Positions 17,130 to 28,300 of a stretch of 39,070 nucleotides of DNA are shown here, piece after piece. The stretch covers positions 1 to 39,070 of the forward strand of contig CAMYVO010000008.1 of assembly GCA_947302485.1 (NCBI GenBank), written 5' to 3'. Position 1 is the first letter of the stretch, and each line of letters starts with the position of its first letter. The translations under genes were made by a program, and so were the position numbers. The notes under the pieces were generated by a model. That model worked only from the letters and a program-made list of their open reading frames with translations, did not search any database and had not been told where the DNA came from. Source of the stretch: an uncultured Clostridium sp. GTDB lineage: Bacteria; Bacillota; Clostridia; TANB77; CAG-508.

Positions 17130-20100
17130 TTATGCTCTTTTATCAAGTACAAATTTTTTAATAGCTACAACTCCAGCTGCCATAATTACTGCTATAGTAA
17201 TTCCAAGTACATAGTAAATTCTTGTTTGTCCTGTTGGGTTTGTAATTGAAACATGTTCTGATACCGCATCACCTGGTTCAAAATCATTTGGATTATCTGG
17301 TAAGTTATTAGGATCTAAGTTACCTGGTGTTGAGTCTTCTGTTTTTCTTCCTTCATCATTTTCTGTTGCTAAAATTTCTGCAACGTTGTCATATGCTAAA
17401 GTATCATCCATGCTATTGCTTGTTGTTAATGTTTTTGTAAGTGTAATTGTTGCTAAATCTTTTTCTTCATTAACGTTAAGCTCTGTATTTACATCCTTAA
17501 CAACTATTGTTTGTTGGTTATCTAATTGAATGTTCTCATTAACATGAGGATCTTTTGTTTTATCAGCTACATTTTTTAATTCTGATCCTTCTTTAATATC
17601 CCAACCTTCATTTGAAGTCGTATCAAATCTTAAGCTATTATCAACGTAGTCTACAATAGTATTTACTTTTGTACTAATTTCTCCAATATTTTTTGCTTTT
17701 ATTGTATATTCAATTTCTAGATTTGCTCCATTTAATACAGAGTCTTCTTGTTCTACTTTTACAAATGAACTTACTATCCATTGAACATTATTAGTATTTT
17801 TATCTGGTGCTGCTTCTATTAATGTTTCACCAGAACTTGATTTTAATGTTAATTTGCTTACTTGTTTTGTAAGTTCAACTTCAGATATTGGTCTTTTCTT
17901 TAATCCAAAATCTACTCCTGTTACATTGTATTCTGGTATTGAATTTGAATTTACTGTTTCTGTTCCATACTCTACAGACATTTTCATTGTAGCTGTATCT
18001 GCAAACATTTTTGTTTTTTCTATTAATTCAGCTACTTTTGCTTCATCAATAGGATTTGATTTCCATGAATTTAATACTTCTGCAATATAGTTTGTTATTA
18101 CTTTTGAATAAGCATTTACTTCTTGTCTTCTTGCTTCATTATCTACTGCATCAGATTTATCTGTAACTGTTAAATACCAATATGTATCTGTATAATTTCC
18201 TGGTTCATAATCTGTAGATTTATAATCTTGTCCATTATATGATGTAGCATTTGCTCCACCGTTTTGAGTTGTTAGTACAGTCTGGTTGTTATTACCATAA
18301 TTAAATCTTACAAAATAATTTCCTGGTAAAAATCTTTCAAATGTATAACTTCCATCGGTAGTTTCTTGCTCAGCTCTTAGAACTAAATTTCCATCTGGTG
18401 TAATTTCTACTAATTGTACTAAAGCTCCTGTAATATTAGGTCTTGATTCAATGTCTTCAAATACATTACCTGTTAATTTTCTTACATTTTCATCTCTATC
18501 ACCAATGAAGATTACTGGAGATTCTCCTGTATCGTTTTCATTATAACCATTACTATAGTTATCTGGTGCTGAATTAATATCAATTATACCTGGTGTAGAT
18601 GATTTATTTGCATCAGTGTATGTTTTATATTCACAAATTTCTGCATAATTTATTGGTTCTAATTTATTATTAACATCTTGTAATTCATTAATTTTTTCTT
18701 GTTTAACTGCTAAATCTAGATATACATAGTAGCTTTGATTGTTTCCAAGAACGTGTCCTGGAAGTGTAATTATTATTACTCCATTTTCAAGTCTATAGTT
18801 TACGTCTACTATATTATTATTTTCTTTAATATAAACTCTGCTAACATCATAAATAGAATTGTCGTAGTAATCTTTTAGTATAGTTGCTTCACCATATATG
18901 CTACTTTGATTTATTATTCTTAAAGAATATGTTGTAATTACACTGTTAAGTGCTGGTCTATCATTATCTCTTATTCCTAAACTATAGTTAAAGTCTCCAT
19001 TTCTTAGTTTTACAATAAACTCATCAAATGAATCTGTTTCTGGATTGTAGCTTGCAAGTTTATCATATATATATTTTTCAGTTTGTCCATTTATAGTTAC
19101 TGTTGCACTGTCTACATCTTTAATCAAAGCAACATCAAATGTAGGTCTTCTCTTTAATCCTAAGTTATAGTATTTCAAATCATCTTGATTTGTATCTATA
19201 CTTAATGTTATAGTATCTGTTTTTGAATACATAGCCATGCTATTATCTACAATATATTTACTTTTTGTTTTCTCTGAATTAGATTCATATTGAATAGCAC
19301 TTTGTCCGTTTATAGTACCAAATTTGTTATTAAAGTTAGTTCTATAATTTGCATCTTCTTCTGCTTTTGAACTTATCCTAATATCATTTCCTGCATTTTT
19401 TATAACGTTTGTATAATCCATACCATTATATATAAATCTTACTTCATATGTATTATATGTTTTACCATCATCAGATTTTGGTACAGTAAGTTCATATGTT
19501 CCATCTTCATTTACAGTAACTTCTTGCCATTCTTGTCCGTTTTTATATACTATTACTCTTAATCCGCCATTACCTTTTATTTGTCTAAATGTTTCATTTC
19601 CACTTAATATTTCATGATCGTCTATTACATTATTAATATCATCCTTAGAATTATCTGGTACTATATCAAGCCATATTCTACCACCAATTACTGGATTTTT
19701 AAGTATAACAATTTCAAAGTCAACATCATCTTCTCCATTTGCAACATCTGGATAGTATTTTCCTGTTGAATCAATTGTTGTAGGATTATATTTGTCATCA
19801 ATTGTTTCTCCATCTCTTCTAATTGTTGTATTATTTGCAGTTGAATCTATATCTTGTGGAATCTCTTTACCATCTACTGCTGTCATTCTAGATATTTCAG
19901 CTACATTCTTTAATGTTCCAATGTACATATCTGGTTCAATTACTCTTAATTCTACTTCTACATCTTGATATTTTAAATTTCCACCATTATATGCACCTAT
20001 TACCATATTTTCATTTACATCTTTTGATAAGTAATTTGTTGTAATAGAATGTGTATTTTGATCATATTGCCATCCATATTGACTATTTACATCAGAGCTA

Positions 20101-23100
20101 ACATATTCTAATCCATTAGGTAAATAATCTCTAATTTCAGCTGCATATGCATCAGCTATTCCTTCATTATATACTCTTATTTTATAACGTACAATACTTC
20201 CATTTGATACTTCAACTGGTTGTAATGATGTTTTTTCTGTATTAGAATCTCCAAATCTGTATTTTGCTTGTGTTGAATTTGCAAGTGGTGTTGTATCAAC
20301 TACTGGTGCTCTATCATTAATAGTATTTCCATCTACACTAACAATAAATTTCTTAAGTGCTAAGTCTATTTGTGCTTGGTTTGGAATAATAATTGTTATT
20401 GTAGGATTTTGTTCTGCATCACATACACATGTGCTTCCTGGCTCTAATCTATTACTTTGTTCAGAACTATTATTTACTCCTATTTTCATTGATGTATTAT
20501 TTGTTACATTAATTTTTTCTACTGCATACTGTTTTACATCATTTATTACATCTTCTTTAAATGAAAGTTCAAGCTTAATATGTTCATTTTCTCCCAACTC
20601 TATATAACCTTCTGGAGTAGCTATTTCTTTTAGGATAATTGTACGTGTTCCTCCACTCCAATCATTTTTAGTTATTGCTATGTCTGATGATACAGCATTT
20701 CCTGAACCATCTGTTACTAATGTAGTATTTGCTGGTAAAACTGATCTTCCATTAGAATCTGTTAATGTAAATTCTGCACCTGATAGCTTAATACCACTAT
20801 CTGTAGAATCTTCTTTTATGATTCCAATATTAAATTTACCTTCATTTGTAGGTTCCTCTTTTGGTTCATTTGGAATAATAATTGTTATTGTAGGATTTTG
20901 TTCTGCATCACATACACATGTACTTCCTGGCTCTAATCTATCACTTTGTTCAGAACTATTATTTACTCCTATTGCCATTGATGTATTATTTGTTACATTA
21001 ATTTTTTCTACTGTATACTGTTTTACATTATTTATTACATCTTCTTTAAAGAAAAGTTCAAGCTTAACATGTTCATTTCCAGATAACTGAACATAACCTT
21101 CTGGAGTAGCTATTTCTTTTAGTAGAATTGTACGTGATCTTTCATTCCAATCATTTTCAGTTATTGTTATGTCTGATGATACAGCATTTCCTGAACCATC
21201 TGTTACTAATGTAGTATTTGCTGGTAAAACTGATCTTCCATTAGAATCTGTTAATGTAAATTCTGCACCTGATAGCTTAATACCACTATCTGTAGAATCT
21301 TCTTTTATGATTCCAATATTAAATTTACCTTCATTTGTAGGTTCCTCTTTTGGTTCATTTGGAATAATAATTGTTATTGTAGGATTTTGTTCTGCATCAC
21401 ATACACATGTACTTCCTGGCTCTAATCTGTCTCTTTGTTCAGTTTGATAATTATAATCACCATATTCATCTTGATTTACATTTAATTGTCCTAAACTCTT
21501 ATTATTTACTCCTATTTCCATTGATGTATTATTTGTTACATTAATTTTTTCTACAGAATACTGTTTTACATTATTTATTACATCTTCTTTGAAGAAAAGT
21601 TCAAGTTTAACATGTTCATTTCCACCCAACTTAATATAACCTTCTGGAGTAGCTATTTCTTTTATAATAATTGTACGTGTTCTCTTACTCCAATCATTTT
21701 CAGTTATTGTTATGTCTGATGATACAGCATTTCCTGAACCATCTGTTACTAATGTAGTATTTGCTGGTAAAACTGATCTTCCATTAGAATCTGTTAATGT
21801 AAATTCTGCACCTGATAGCTTAATACCACTATCTGTAGAATCTTCTTTTATGATTCCAATATTAAATTTACCTTCATTTGTCTTTTTATCGTTAGGTATA
21901 TTTACAGTAATAGTTCCTAATTCATTTTGTGGTATTGTTACTTTCTTTATGCTTGCAGCATCAGGATCCATAGTATCATAACAAGTCTCAACTGTTTTTC
22001 TATATTCCTGACCGTTTCCAACGTTACTAACTACATTAATTGTTCTACCACTTTCAATAGCTAAACCATTAACGAAAGTCATTTCAGATATAATATATGT
22101 ATTATTTTCTCTATCATAATCTACTTTTATATCCACTCTTACATATTCATCTGATTTTAATATCCAATATCCTTCAGGTGCTCTAGTTTCTTGTATATAA
22201 TATCTATATGTTCCAACATTATTTAAAGGAATATTTAATGTTGCAACTCCATTGCTTCCTGTTGTAGCTGTACTTACAGCAGTTCTATTTTGTACACCTG
22301 GTTTGTAGTTTGCTTCATCATATAATGCAAACTCAGCACCTTGTACTGCATTATTATTTAATGGGTCAAACTTAGATATATTTATACAATATTGATTTTC
22401 ACTTGGTATTACAACTTTATTATTTTTTATTAAACACATAATACTTTTAATACTGCTACTTAAACCACTAATATCGCAATATTTTTGAGCTGCATTATTT
22501 ATTTGTTCTCTTGAAATCACATTACTATCATATAATATAACTGTTTCATTAGATGATAAGCTTTTTATTTGTATTTCATTTCCTTCTTTTTCTCTATAAT
22601 AAATATCACTTTGTGTTTTATTTTGTACAGCAATATATCCTGTTTTTATTGTATCAGCAACTCCGTTATTTTGTGTTGAAACTGCCACTCCATACATAGT
22701 AATTGCTATCTCTTCATTTTCTGATAATCCACTATATCCTTCTCTTGTTTTTGTTTCTTTTAGTTTATATTCTTTTATATCTACGATTTGTCCTACCGTA
22801 AAATTACTATTTTCATATTTATATTCAACCTCAAAGTTTTCTGTATATCCATTTTCATTTGTTACAAAAGTTCCTAAATTTTTATTATCAACATCATATA
22901 ATGTAAATTCGATTCCCTCTAAAGGTACAATGTTATTATTCCCTTCATCAGTTATTTTCTCAAATCTAATTACATCTGATCCAAATAAGTTAACTTTTTT
23001 ATCTTGTGCTCTTATACTTGCTTTGCTTTGATTTTGGTTAATTGTAACATTATATCCTACATTTCCATTTGTTGTTCCTTGAGCTGTTACATTTCCAATG

Positions 23101-25295
23101 TTTCTATCGGAATCAATAGGTATTGATAATATTAATGAATCATTAATCTTTTCATATCCATTTGGTGCTTTAATTTCATTAATTTCTACTTTTAGTGTTC
23201 CTGTATATTTTATATTTTTTATATGAATTGTAAAATTACCATCTTGTTCACTTTTCTCAATTCTTATTTGTTCTTCTGATCCTTTTGAAAATGCTTTAAT
23301 TGCTTGTCGATAATATTTATTTAACACAGTAATATCCATATTAGAAATATTTCCATCTTGATTTATGTCCATAGTGTTAATATTTCCGCCACCACTTAAA
23401 ACACTTCTAATTGCTGATATATCATCATTATTTATGGCACCATCTTTATTTACATCTCCAAATAAATAACCATCTTCTAAAATATCTCCAACAGATTTAA
23501 TCGCACTTGTTGTAATTTCAAAAACATCTTTTGAAGTATCACTTGTAGCATTTTGTGGTCCTATTTTAACTTGGAATTTTGCATCTTTTAACATCTCTGA
23601 TCCATCTGTTCCATATTTTTGTAATTCAATTGTATATTCTGGATAATAAATTAATTCATTTGGTACTTTAAATGAAAATGTTGAATTTCCTTCTACTTCT
23701 TTTATAGCATTTGAATTAAGAGTTTCATTGTTTACTTTAATACTTTTATCTGTATTATTCTTAATATATTGATTTTGAATATTTAAATTGTATTCTTTTT
23801 TAGTAATTTGTATATTATCTTGGATAGTAGTTGTTACAGTTGGATCTGATCTAGTTATTATTAATTGTATTTCAATATTACCTTGAATCTTCCTATATCC
23901 ATTTGGAGACATTGTTTCTTCTATTGTAATATAACAGTCTTTATAGTTTCCTTTATCTTGCATTAAATTGTATATGTCTTGATCAATTGTAATAGTTGTT
24001 GTATCAAAACCTCCATTTTTTCTTTGGATAGTTCCTTGTTTATATTCAACATAAGTTCTGTTACCCTTGTCTCCACCATTATGTAGTGTATATCTAAAAT
24101 CAGCACCTTGTAGTGATTGTGCAAAATTATCATCAACTTTTTCTATATTAAAACTATAATTTACTGGATTAATTTTTTCCTCATTTCGTGTTCCAATAGG
24201 ATCAATATCGATATTAAGTTGATCTTTAAATGTAGTTAAAAATGCGTCACCCTCTACTAATTCTTGCTTATCACTCTCTATACTTCTTAAATAATAGTAT
24301 TCAGATTGATCTGTTAATTTCTTTCCTTCATAATATATAGTAAATTTCTTTCCTGAACCTAATTCACTTGCTTTAACTCTTAAGTAGAAAGAACCATTAT
24401 TAGAAATATATTTTGCTCCTTCAGATTTATAATTACCATCTTTGTCACATACTTGTATACCATCATTTACTTTATTTCCATTATAATCATAAACTGCTAT
24501 ACTTCCAAATTTAGATACCTTGTCTGAATCATATGTTCTTTGAACATGAGCATAATCAATTGTGTATGGTCCAGATATTACGTAATCAGTACCATCTATA
24601 TTCTTAGCTTTTGTTGTTACATTACTTTTATCTGTTTTATCCATAATACCTTGATCAGTATATTTATTATAATATTGCTTTCTTTGCCACATATAATCTG
24701 CAAAAGTTATTGCATCTTCTGCTGTTTTTCTTTGATCACCAGAAAGTTCATAGATATAGTCTCTACCAGATTTACCATAATCATATCCCCATCCGCTTTC
24801 TGTTTTATAGAACCAATCAGCAACTGCCCATACAGCTACTTGATTTGGATATTCACTATAATCATCATAATTATAGTCTGGTGACATTGCATATAATATT
24901 GCACTATGATATTTATAGTCAGTTTCAGCATTTATAAAATCAGTGTTACCGCTACCTCTATATGCTTTTAAATCTAATCCTCTTACATAATAACATGCAA
25001 CAACCTCAAATTCTGAACTATCTGCAAAAGTTTTACCTTTTCTTATACAGTATAAATTAGGATTATTTTCAAGAGAATTACTTCCACGACTCATCCATCT
25101 CTCTACGATTCCACCAACATCTGCATCTGACACGTTAACTGATTCTTTTGAGCTAATATTATTTATATTTCTCTGAAATATTCCAGTCTTAGGTACAAAA
25201 TAACTAATTGCTGATATTATTCCTATAATAAAAGCTATTACTATTCCAATAATAATTATTTTTTTCTTATTATCAATTATAAAATTCTTTATCAT
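17130..25295 (-). CDS. Giant surface adhesin with thioester domain, SpaA/Cna-B repeats and internal dockerin
   Basis: This 2,721-residue cell-surface protein has an N-terminal membrane helix (residues 12-34) and a C-terminal helix with basic tail (about 2690-2721, IYYVLGITIAVIMAAGVVAIKK). Residues about 75-260 look like a Gram-positive thioester domain: LYCIRKG with Cys83 and NQVAVW with Gln152 fit its C and QxxxW motifs, which form a reactive bond to host amines. SpaA/Cna-B-like domains follow near 380, 550, 770 and 970. A type I dockerin-like pair lies at about 608-665. Three near-identical repeats cover about 1140-1640. DUF11-like and SdrD-B-like domains (about 1640-2640) finish the stalk. 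No LPxTG is present; NPTGQ before the last helix might be a variant sorting signal. It is translated 16 bases after the gene upstream. Confidence 0.85.
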   Translation of the reverse strand: MIKNFIIDNKKKIIIIGIVIAFIIGIISAISYFVPKTGIFQRNINNISSKESVNVSDADVGGIVERWMSRGSNSLENNPNLYCIRKGKTFADSSEFEVVACYYVRGLDLKAYRGSGNTDFINAETDYKYHSAILYAMSPDYNYDDYSEYPNQVAVWAVADWFYKTESGWGYDYGKSGRDYIYELSGDQRKTAEDAITFADYMWQRKQYYNKYTDQGIMDKTDKSNVTTKAKNIDGTDYVISGPYTIDYAHVQRTYDSDKVSKFGSIAVYDYNGNKVNDGIQVCDKDGNYKSEGAKYISNNGSFYLRVKASELGSGKKFTIYYEGKKLTDQSEYYYLRSIESDKQELVEGDAFLTTFKDQLNIDIDPIGTRNEEKINPVNYSFNIEKVDDNFAQSLQGADFRYTLHNGGDKGNRTYVEYKQGTIQRKNGGFDTTTITIDQDIYNLMQDKGNYKDCYITIEETMSPNGYRKIQGNIEIQLIITRSDPTVTTTIQDNIQITKKEYNLNIQNQYIKNNTDKSIKVNNETLNSNAIKEVEGNSTFSFKVPNELIYYPEYTIELQKYGTDGSEMLKDAKFQVKIGPQNATSDTSKDVFEITTSAIKSVGDILEDGYLFGDVNKDGAINNDDISAIRSVLSGGGNINTMDINQDGNISNMDITVLNKYYRQAIKAFSKGSEEQIRIEKSEQDGNFTIHIKNIKYTGTLKVEINEIKAPNGYEKINDSLILSIPIDSDRNIGNVTAQGTTNGNVGYNVTINQNQSKASIRAQDKKVNLFGSDVIRFEKITDEGNNNIVPLEGIEFTLYDVDNKNLGTFVTNENGYTENFEVEYKYENSNFTVGQIVDIKEYKLKETKTREGYSGLSENEEIAITMYGVAVSTQNNGVADTIKTGYIAVQNKTQSDIYYREKEGNEIQIKSLSSNETVILYDSNVISREQINNAAQKYCDISGLSSSIKSIMCLIKNNKVVIPSENQYCINISKFDPLNNNAVQGAEFALYDEANYKPGVQNRTAVSTATTGSNGVATLNIPLNNVGTYRYYIQETRAPEGYWILKSDEYVRVDIKVDYDRENNTYIISEMTFVNGLAIESGRTINVVSNVGNGQEYRKTVETCYDTMDPDAASIKKVTIPQNELGTITVNIPNDKKTNEGKFNIGIIKEDSTDSGIKLSGAEFTLTDSNGRSVLPANTTLVTDGSGNAVSSDITITENDWSKRTRTIIIKEIATPEGYIKLGGNEHVKLELFFKEDVINNVKQYSVEKINVTNNTSMEIGVNNKSLGQLNVNQDEYGDYNYQTEQRDRLEPGSTCVCDAEQNPTITIIIPNEPKEEPTNEGKFNIGIIKEDSTDSGIKLSGAEFTLTDSNGRSVLPANTTLVTDGSGNAVSSDITITENDWNERSRTILLKEIATPEGYVQLSGNEHVKLELFFKEDVINNVKQYTVEKINVTNNTSMAIGVNNSSEQSDRLEPGSTCVCDAEQNPTITIIIPNEPKEEPTNEGKFNIGIIKEDSTDSGIKLSGAEFTLTDSNGRSVLPANTTLVTDGSGNAVSSDIAITKNDWSGGTRTIILKEIATPEGYIELGENEHIKLELSFKEDVINDVKQYAVEKINVTNNTSMKIGVNNSSEQSNRLEPGSTCVCDAEQNPTITIIIPNQAQIDLALKKFIVSVDGNTINDRAPVVDTTPLANSTQAKYRFGDSNTEKTSLQPVEVSNGSIVRYKIRVYNEGIADAYAAEIRDYLPNGLEYVSSDVNSQYGWQYDQNTHSITTNYLSKDVNENMVIGAYNGGNLKYQDVEVELRVIEPDMYIGTLKNVAEISRMTAVDGKEIPQDIDSTANNTTIRRDGETIDDKYNPTTIDSTGKYYPDVANGEDDVDFEIVILKNPVIGGRIWLDIVPDNSKDDINNVIDDHEILSGNETFRQIKGNGGLRVIVYKNGQEWQEVTVNEDGTYELTVPKSDDGKTYNTYEVRFIYNGMDYTNVIKNAGNDIRISSKAEEDANYRTNFNNKFGTINGQSAIQYESNSEKTKSKYIVDNSMAMYSKTDTITLSIDTNQDDLKYYNLGLKRRPTFDVALIKDVDSATVTINGQTEKYIYDKLASYNPETDSFDEFIVKLRNGDFNYSLGIRDNDRPALNSVITTYSLRIINQSSIYGEATILKDYYDNSIYDVSRVYIKENNNIVDVNYRLENGVIIITLPGHVLGNNQSYYVYLDLAVKQEKINELQDVNNKLEPINYAEICEYKTYTDANKSSTPGIIDINSAPDNYSNGYNENDTGESPVIFIGDRDENVRKLTGNVFEDIESRPNITGALVQLVEITPDGNLVLRAEQETTDGSYTFERFLPGNYFVRFNYGNNNQTVLTTQNGGANATSYNGQDYKSTDYEPGNYTDTYWYLTVTDKSDAVDNEARRQEVNAYSKVITNYIAEVLNSWKSNPIDEAKVAELIEKTKMFADTATMKMSVEYGTETVNSNSIPEYNVTGVDFGLKKRPISEVELTKQVSKLTLKSSSGETLIEAAPDKNTNNVQWIVSSFVKVEQEDSVLNGANLEIEYTIKAKNIGEISTKVNTIVDYVDNSLRFDTTSNEGWDIKEGSELKNVADKTKDPHVNENIQLDNQQTIVVKDVNTELNVNEEKDLATITLTKTLTTSNSMDDTLAYDNVAEILATENDEGRKTEDSTPGNLDPNNLPDNPNDFEPGDAVSEHVSITNPTGQTRIYYVLGITIAVIMAAGVVAIKKFVLDKRA
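20390..21890 (-). repeat. Three near-identical ~489-bp tandem repeats in the surface adhesin gene
   Basis: Each copy encodes about 163 residues starting NEGKFNIGIIKEDSTDSG and including a SpaA-type domain ending near CVCDAEQNPTITIIIPN. Blocks at about 20680-20851, 21169-21340 and 21712-21883 are essentially identical at the DNA level. The copy first in the protein carries an extra 54 bases (18 residues, around 21440-21500). Such identity suggests recent duplication or gene conversion, and copy number may vary between strains. Confidence 0.9.
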
Positions 25296-25311
25296 TGAAA
25301 TTACCTCCTTT

Positions 25312-28300
25312 CTATTTAATACCTCTTAAGACTTTTTTATTTATCACATAACTTCCTACTGCAATTACTGCAATACAAATTAGTGTTATTGTTAAGTATA
25401 ATACTACTCCACCAGTTTTAATACCAATAATTACACTAGCTGTAGAAATGTCATCTTCATTTTGATTTTTGTTTAATACATTAGAGTCATAATCTTCAAT
25501 ACCTTGTTCGTTATAACTTTCTGCAATTTCAGCTTGGTTTGCAACAAGGCCTGTATTATTTTCATTCATTTTCTTTGTTACTAACAATTCAACTTCTTTT
25601 GTTTCACCTGGATTAATAATTATATCTGCTAGACTTGCTGTATAAAGATTTCCATCTGTATCTGTATACCAATCTTTGTTTAATTCTGAAGAGAATTTTA
25701 GGTCTTCTGGTAGATAATCTACTATTTGTTTTGCATATCCAGATACATCTCCTTCATTCGTTACCACAATTTTGTATTTTAAAATTACTGTTGTTGAAGG
25801 AATATGTTTTGCAACTAATTCAACTTTTGCAAAGTTTGTATCTGTGTAATTATATGTTGTTACACCTTGATCATTTTGAACTGTTATTTCATCTATATAT
25901 TTGTTAAGTTTTAAGTCAAATATTGAATTTTTTATTAATCCTAAATCTATGTTTTTAATGCTTGAATTTTCTAATCTTATAGAATCTGTCATAGCAACTT
26001 TTTTACCCTCAAAAGTTGTTTCTTTTGCATCTGAGTTTAATGATTCAATTACATCATCATTTTTATATGTAGTTACTCTATATAATTTTGAATCATGTTC
26101 AAACATTACTATATATATTCCACTATTTAAATTATCAAATTTATATTCTCCAATATTATTTGTTACTGTTTGTCCAACAATATTTCCTGATTCATTTAAT
26201 AATTTAACTGAAATATTTGATAATCCATTTTCTAAAGTATCTCTTTTTCCATTTTTATTTTCATCAATCCATATTCTTCCGCTTATACCTTTATTTATAT
26301 TATCAGTTGGATTTTCTCCAGAGTTTTGAGAGTTTTTAATTGTATATCTTACTGTATTTGTTCTAATATTAATATTTGTTCCTGTAATAATAGCAAATGT
26401 TTCTATCTCTTTTTCTAATATATCTTCTGGTAATTCTTCTACTTTTGCTTCTACTTCTATTTTTACTCCTCTTCCTGATAAAATAGGAATTCCGCTTAAT
26501 TCTAATTTGTTATCTATAAAATTCTCAACTACAAATTCTTCATTATCAATATAGTATGTTGCTTTTAATATTTTTAGTTCCTCTGGAAAATCTTGGCTTA
26601 TTTTTACATATGCATTATCTTCTCCTGAGTTATTAGCAAGAATAGTATATTTAATTTTTTGTCCTTCTCTTATTTCTTCTGATAATTCTGAGCCATTTAA
26701 ACTTGCACTTACTATAGCAGGTGATTTCATTGGAATACTATATGATTGAGTTTTATATATATCTTCATTAGTTACAATACAATTATTTACAATTTGTGAA
26801 CTATAACCAATAGCTTTAACTCTAATTTGTAAAGTAATTTCTTCTTGAAGTTGTAATTCTGGTATATCGAGTGTAAGATTATGATTGCTTTGGTCATATA
26901 CGCCCTCTAAATCATTACGTAACACAATATTTCCGTTTCTATCAGTTGATATTACATTACATTCTTCAAATTGTATTTTATCACTTAAGACATCTAATAC
27001 TCTTACTAGTTCTAAATTATGATATGTTTTATTTTTTACTTTTATTATATATGTATATTCATAATTTAATCCTATTTTTGATGAATCAATTTCCGCTTCA
27101 TTTATATGTTGCATTGAAATTGTTACAAGGTCTTCTCCTCTTGGAGTATTTTGCTGAATTGCATCTGTAACATCTATATTTTGTTCTTCTAATTGATCTC
27201 TATGTTCTTCTACCATAGTTTGTGTTGTTGCGACCCCCACAATTGGTGCTTCAAAAGCTTGATTATTATAGCATACTGCATAATTTGAATATGCTGCTTC
27301 ATTTGTTTGTAAGTTTTCTGGAATTGTAATTTCATAATCAAAATTAATCATTTGGCCTTTTTTAAATTCATCATTTAATACTATTAAATATGATTTAGAA
27401 TTTGAGTTAGCTTGGTTTGTCCATCCGTTTGCTTCATTTTGTAAATTAGTATCTGCTTCACCGTTATCTGAATAATATATATTTGCATTGCATCCATTAG
27501 TACGAATTAATGATTTTAATTGAGTTGTAAATGTAGTTGTTAAGTTTTGGCCTCCAACTGTTTTATTATTTTTAAATGGTATTCTACCTAATATTGCAGC
27601 TCCAGAAATATTAGTTTTATCATTGTTAATTAGAGAAATATTCATTATTGCATCTTTTGATTGAGTATTCATCTCGATATTTCCAACTTTATTATCTCCT
27701 TTTAATGATGTTACTACTGCATCTCCATTATAATTTGAAATACTATTTGCCATTAATATTCCTGTCTCTGAAACAAACTTCATATTTAAATTTGAAGTTG
27801 CTACTGTATTATCTTTTCCATTTACACATGTTATCTGTATAGTTGCATCTTGTGATGCCATAAATCTGTTTGTAGTTATGTTTGCACTAACAAATAAATT
27901 AGTTCCCATATTTGCAGAATTTAAAGAATACTCTGTTTGTTCTCCATTAAGAGTAACTCTAATGATTTTATTTCCATCATTATCTACATATACAGTTTGA
28001 CCTCCAACACTTAGTTCATTATTACCATATAGAATATCTACATTTCCAAGTTCAACATTTTGAACATAATTTGGTAATTTAATTTCTATAACTGAATTTT
28101 TATATAATTGATATTTTTCAGAATCTGTTCTTAATGCAACTGTAAACTCTACATTATTAGCAACTGCTGTTGATAATGTATTTTTGTTACATGCTCCTTC
28201 TATTTTTGTTTCTATCTCTCTTAAATTCATTATTGCTTTTTCTTGATTTACTGAAGTCTCCATTTGATAAAATGCATTTAACCAATTCAATTCATATCCT

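Noticed and set aside
20680-21981. Repeated plus-strand ORFs opposite the adhesin repeats
   Set aside because: They are antisense shadows created by the three identical repeat units, with no ribosome binding sites.
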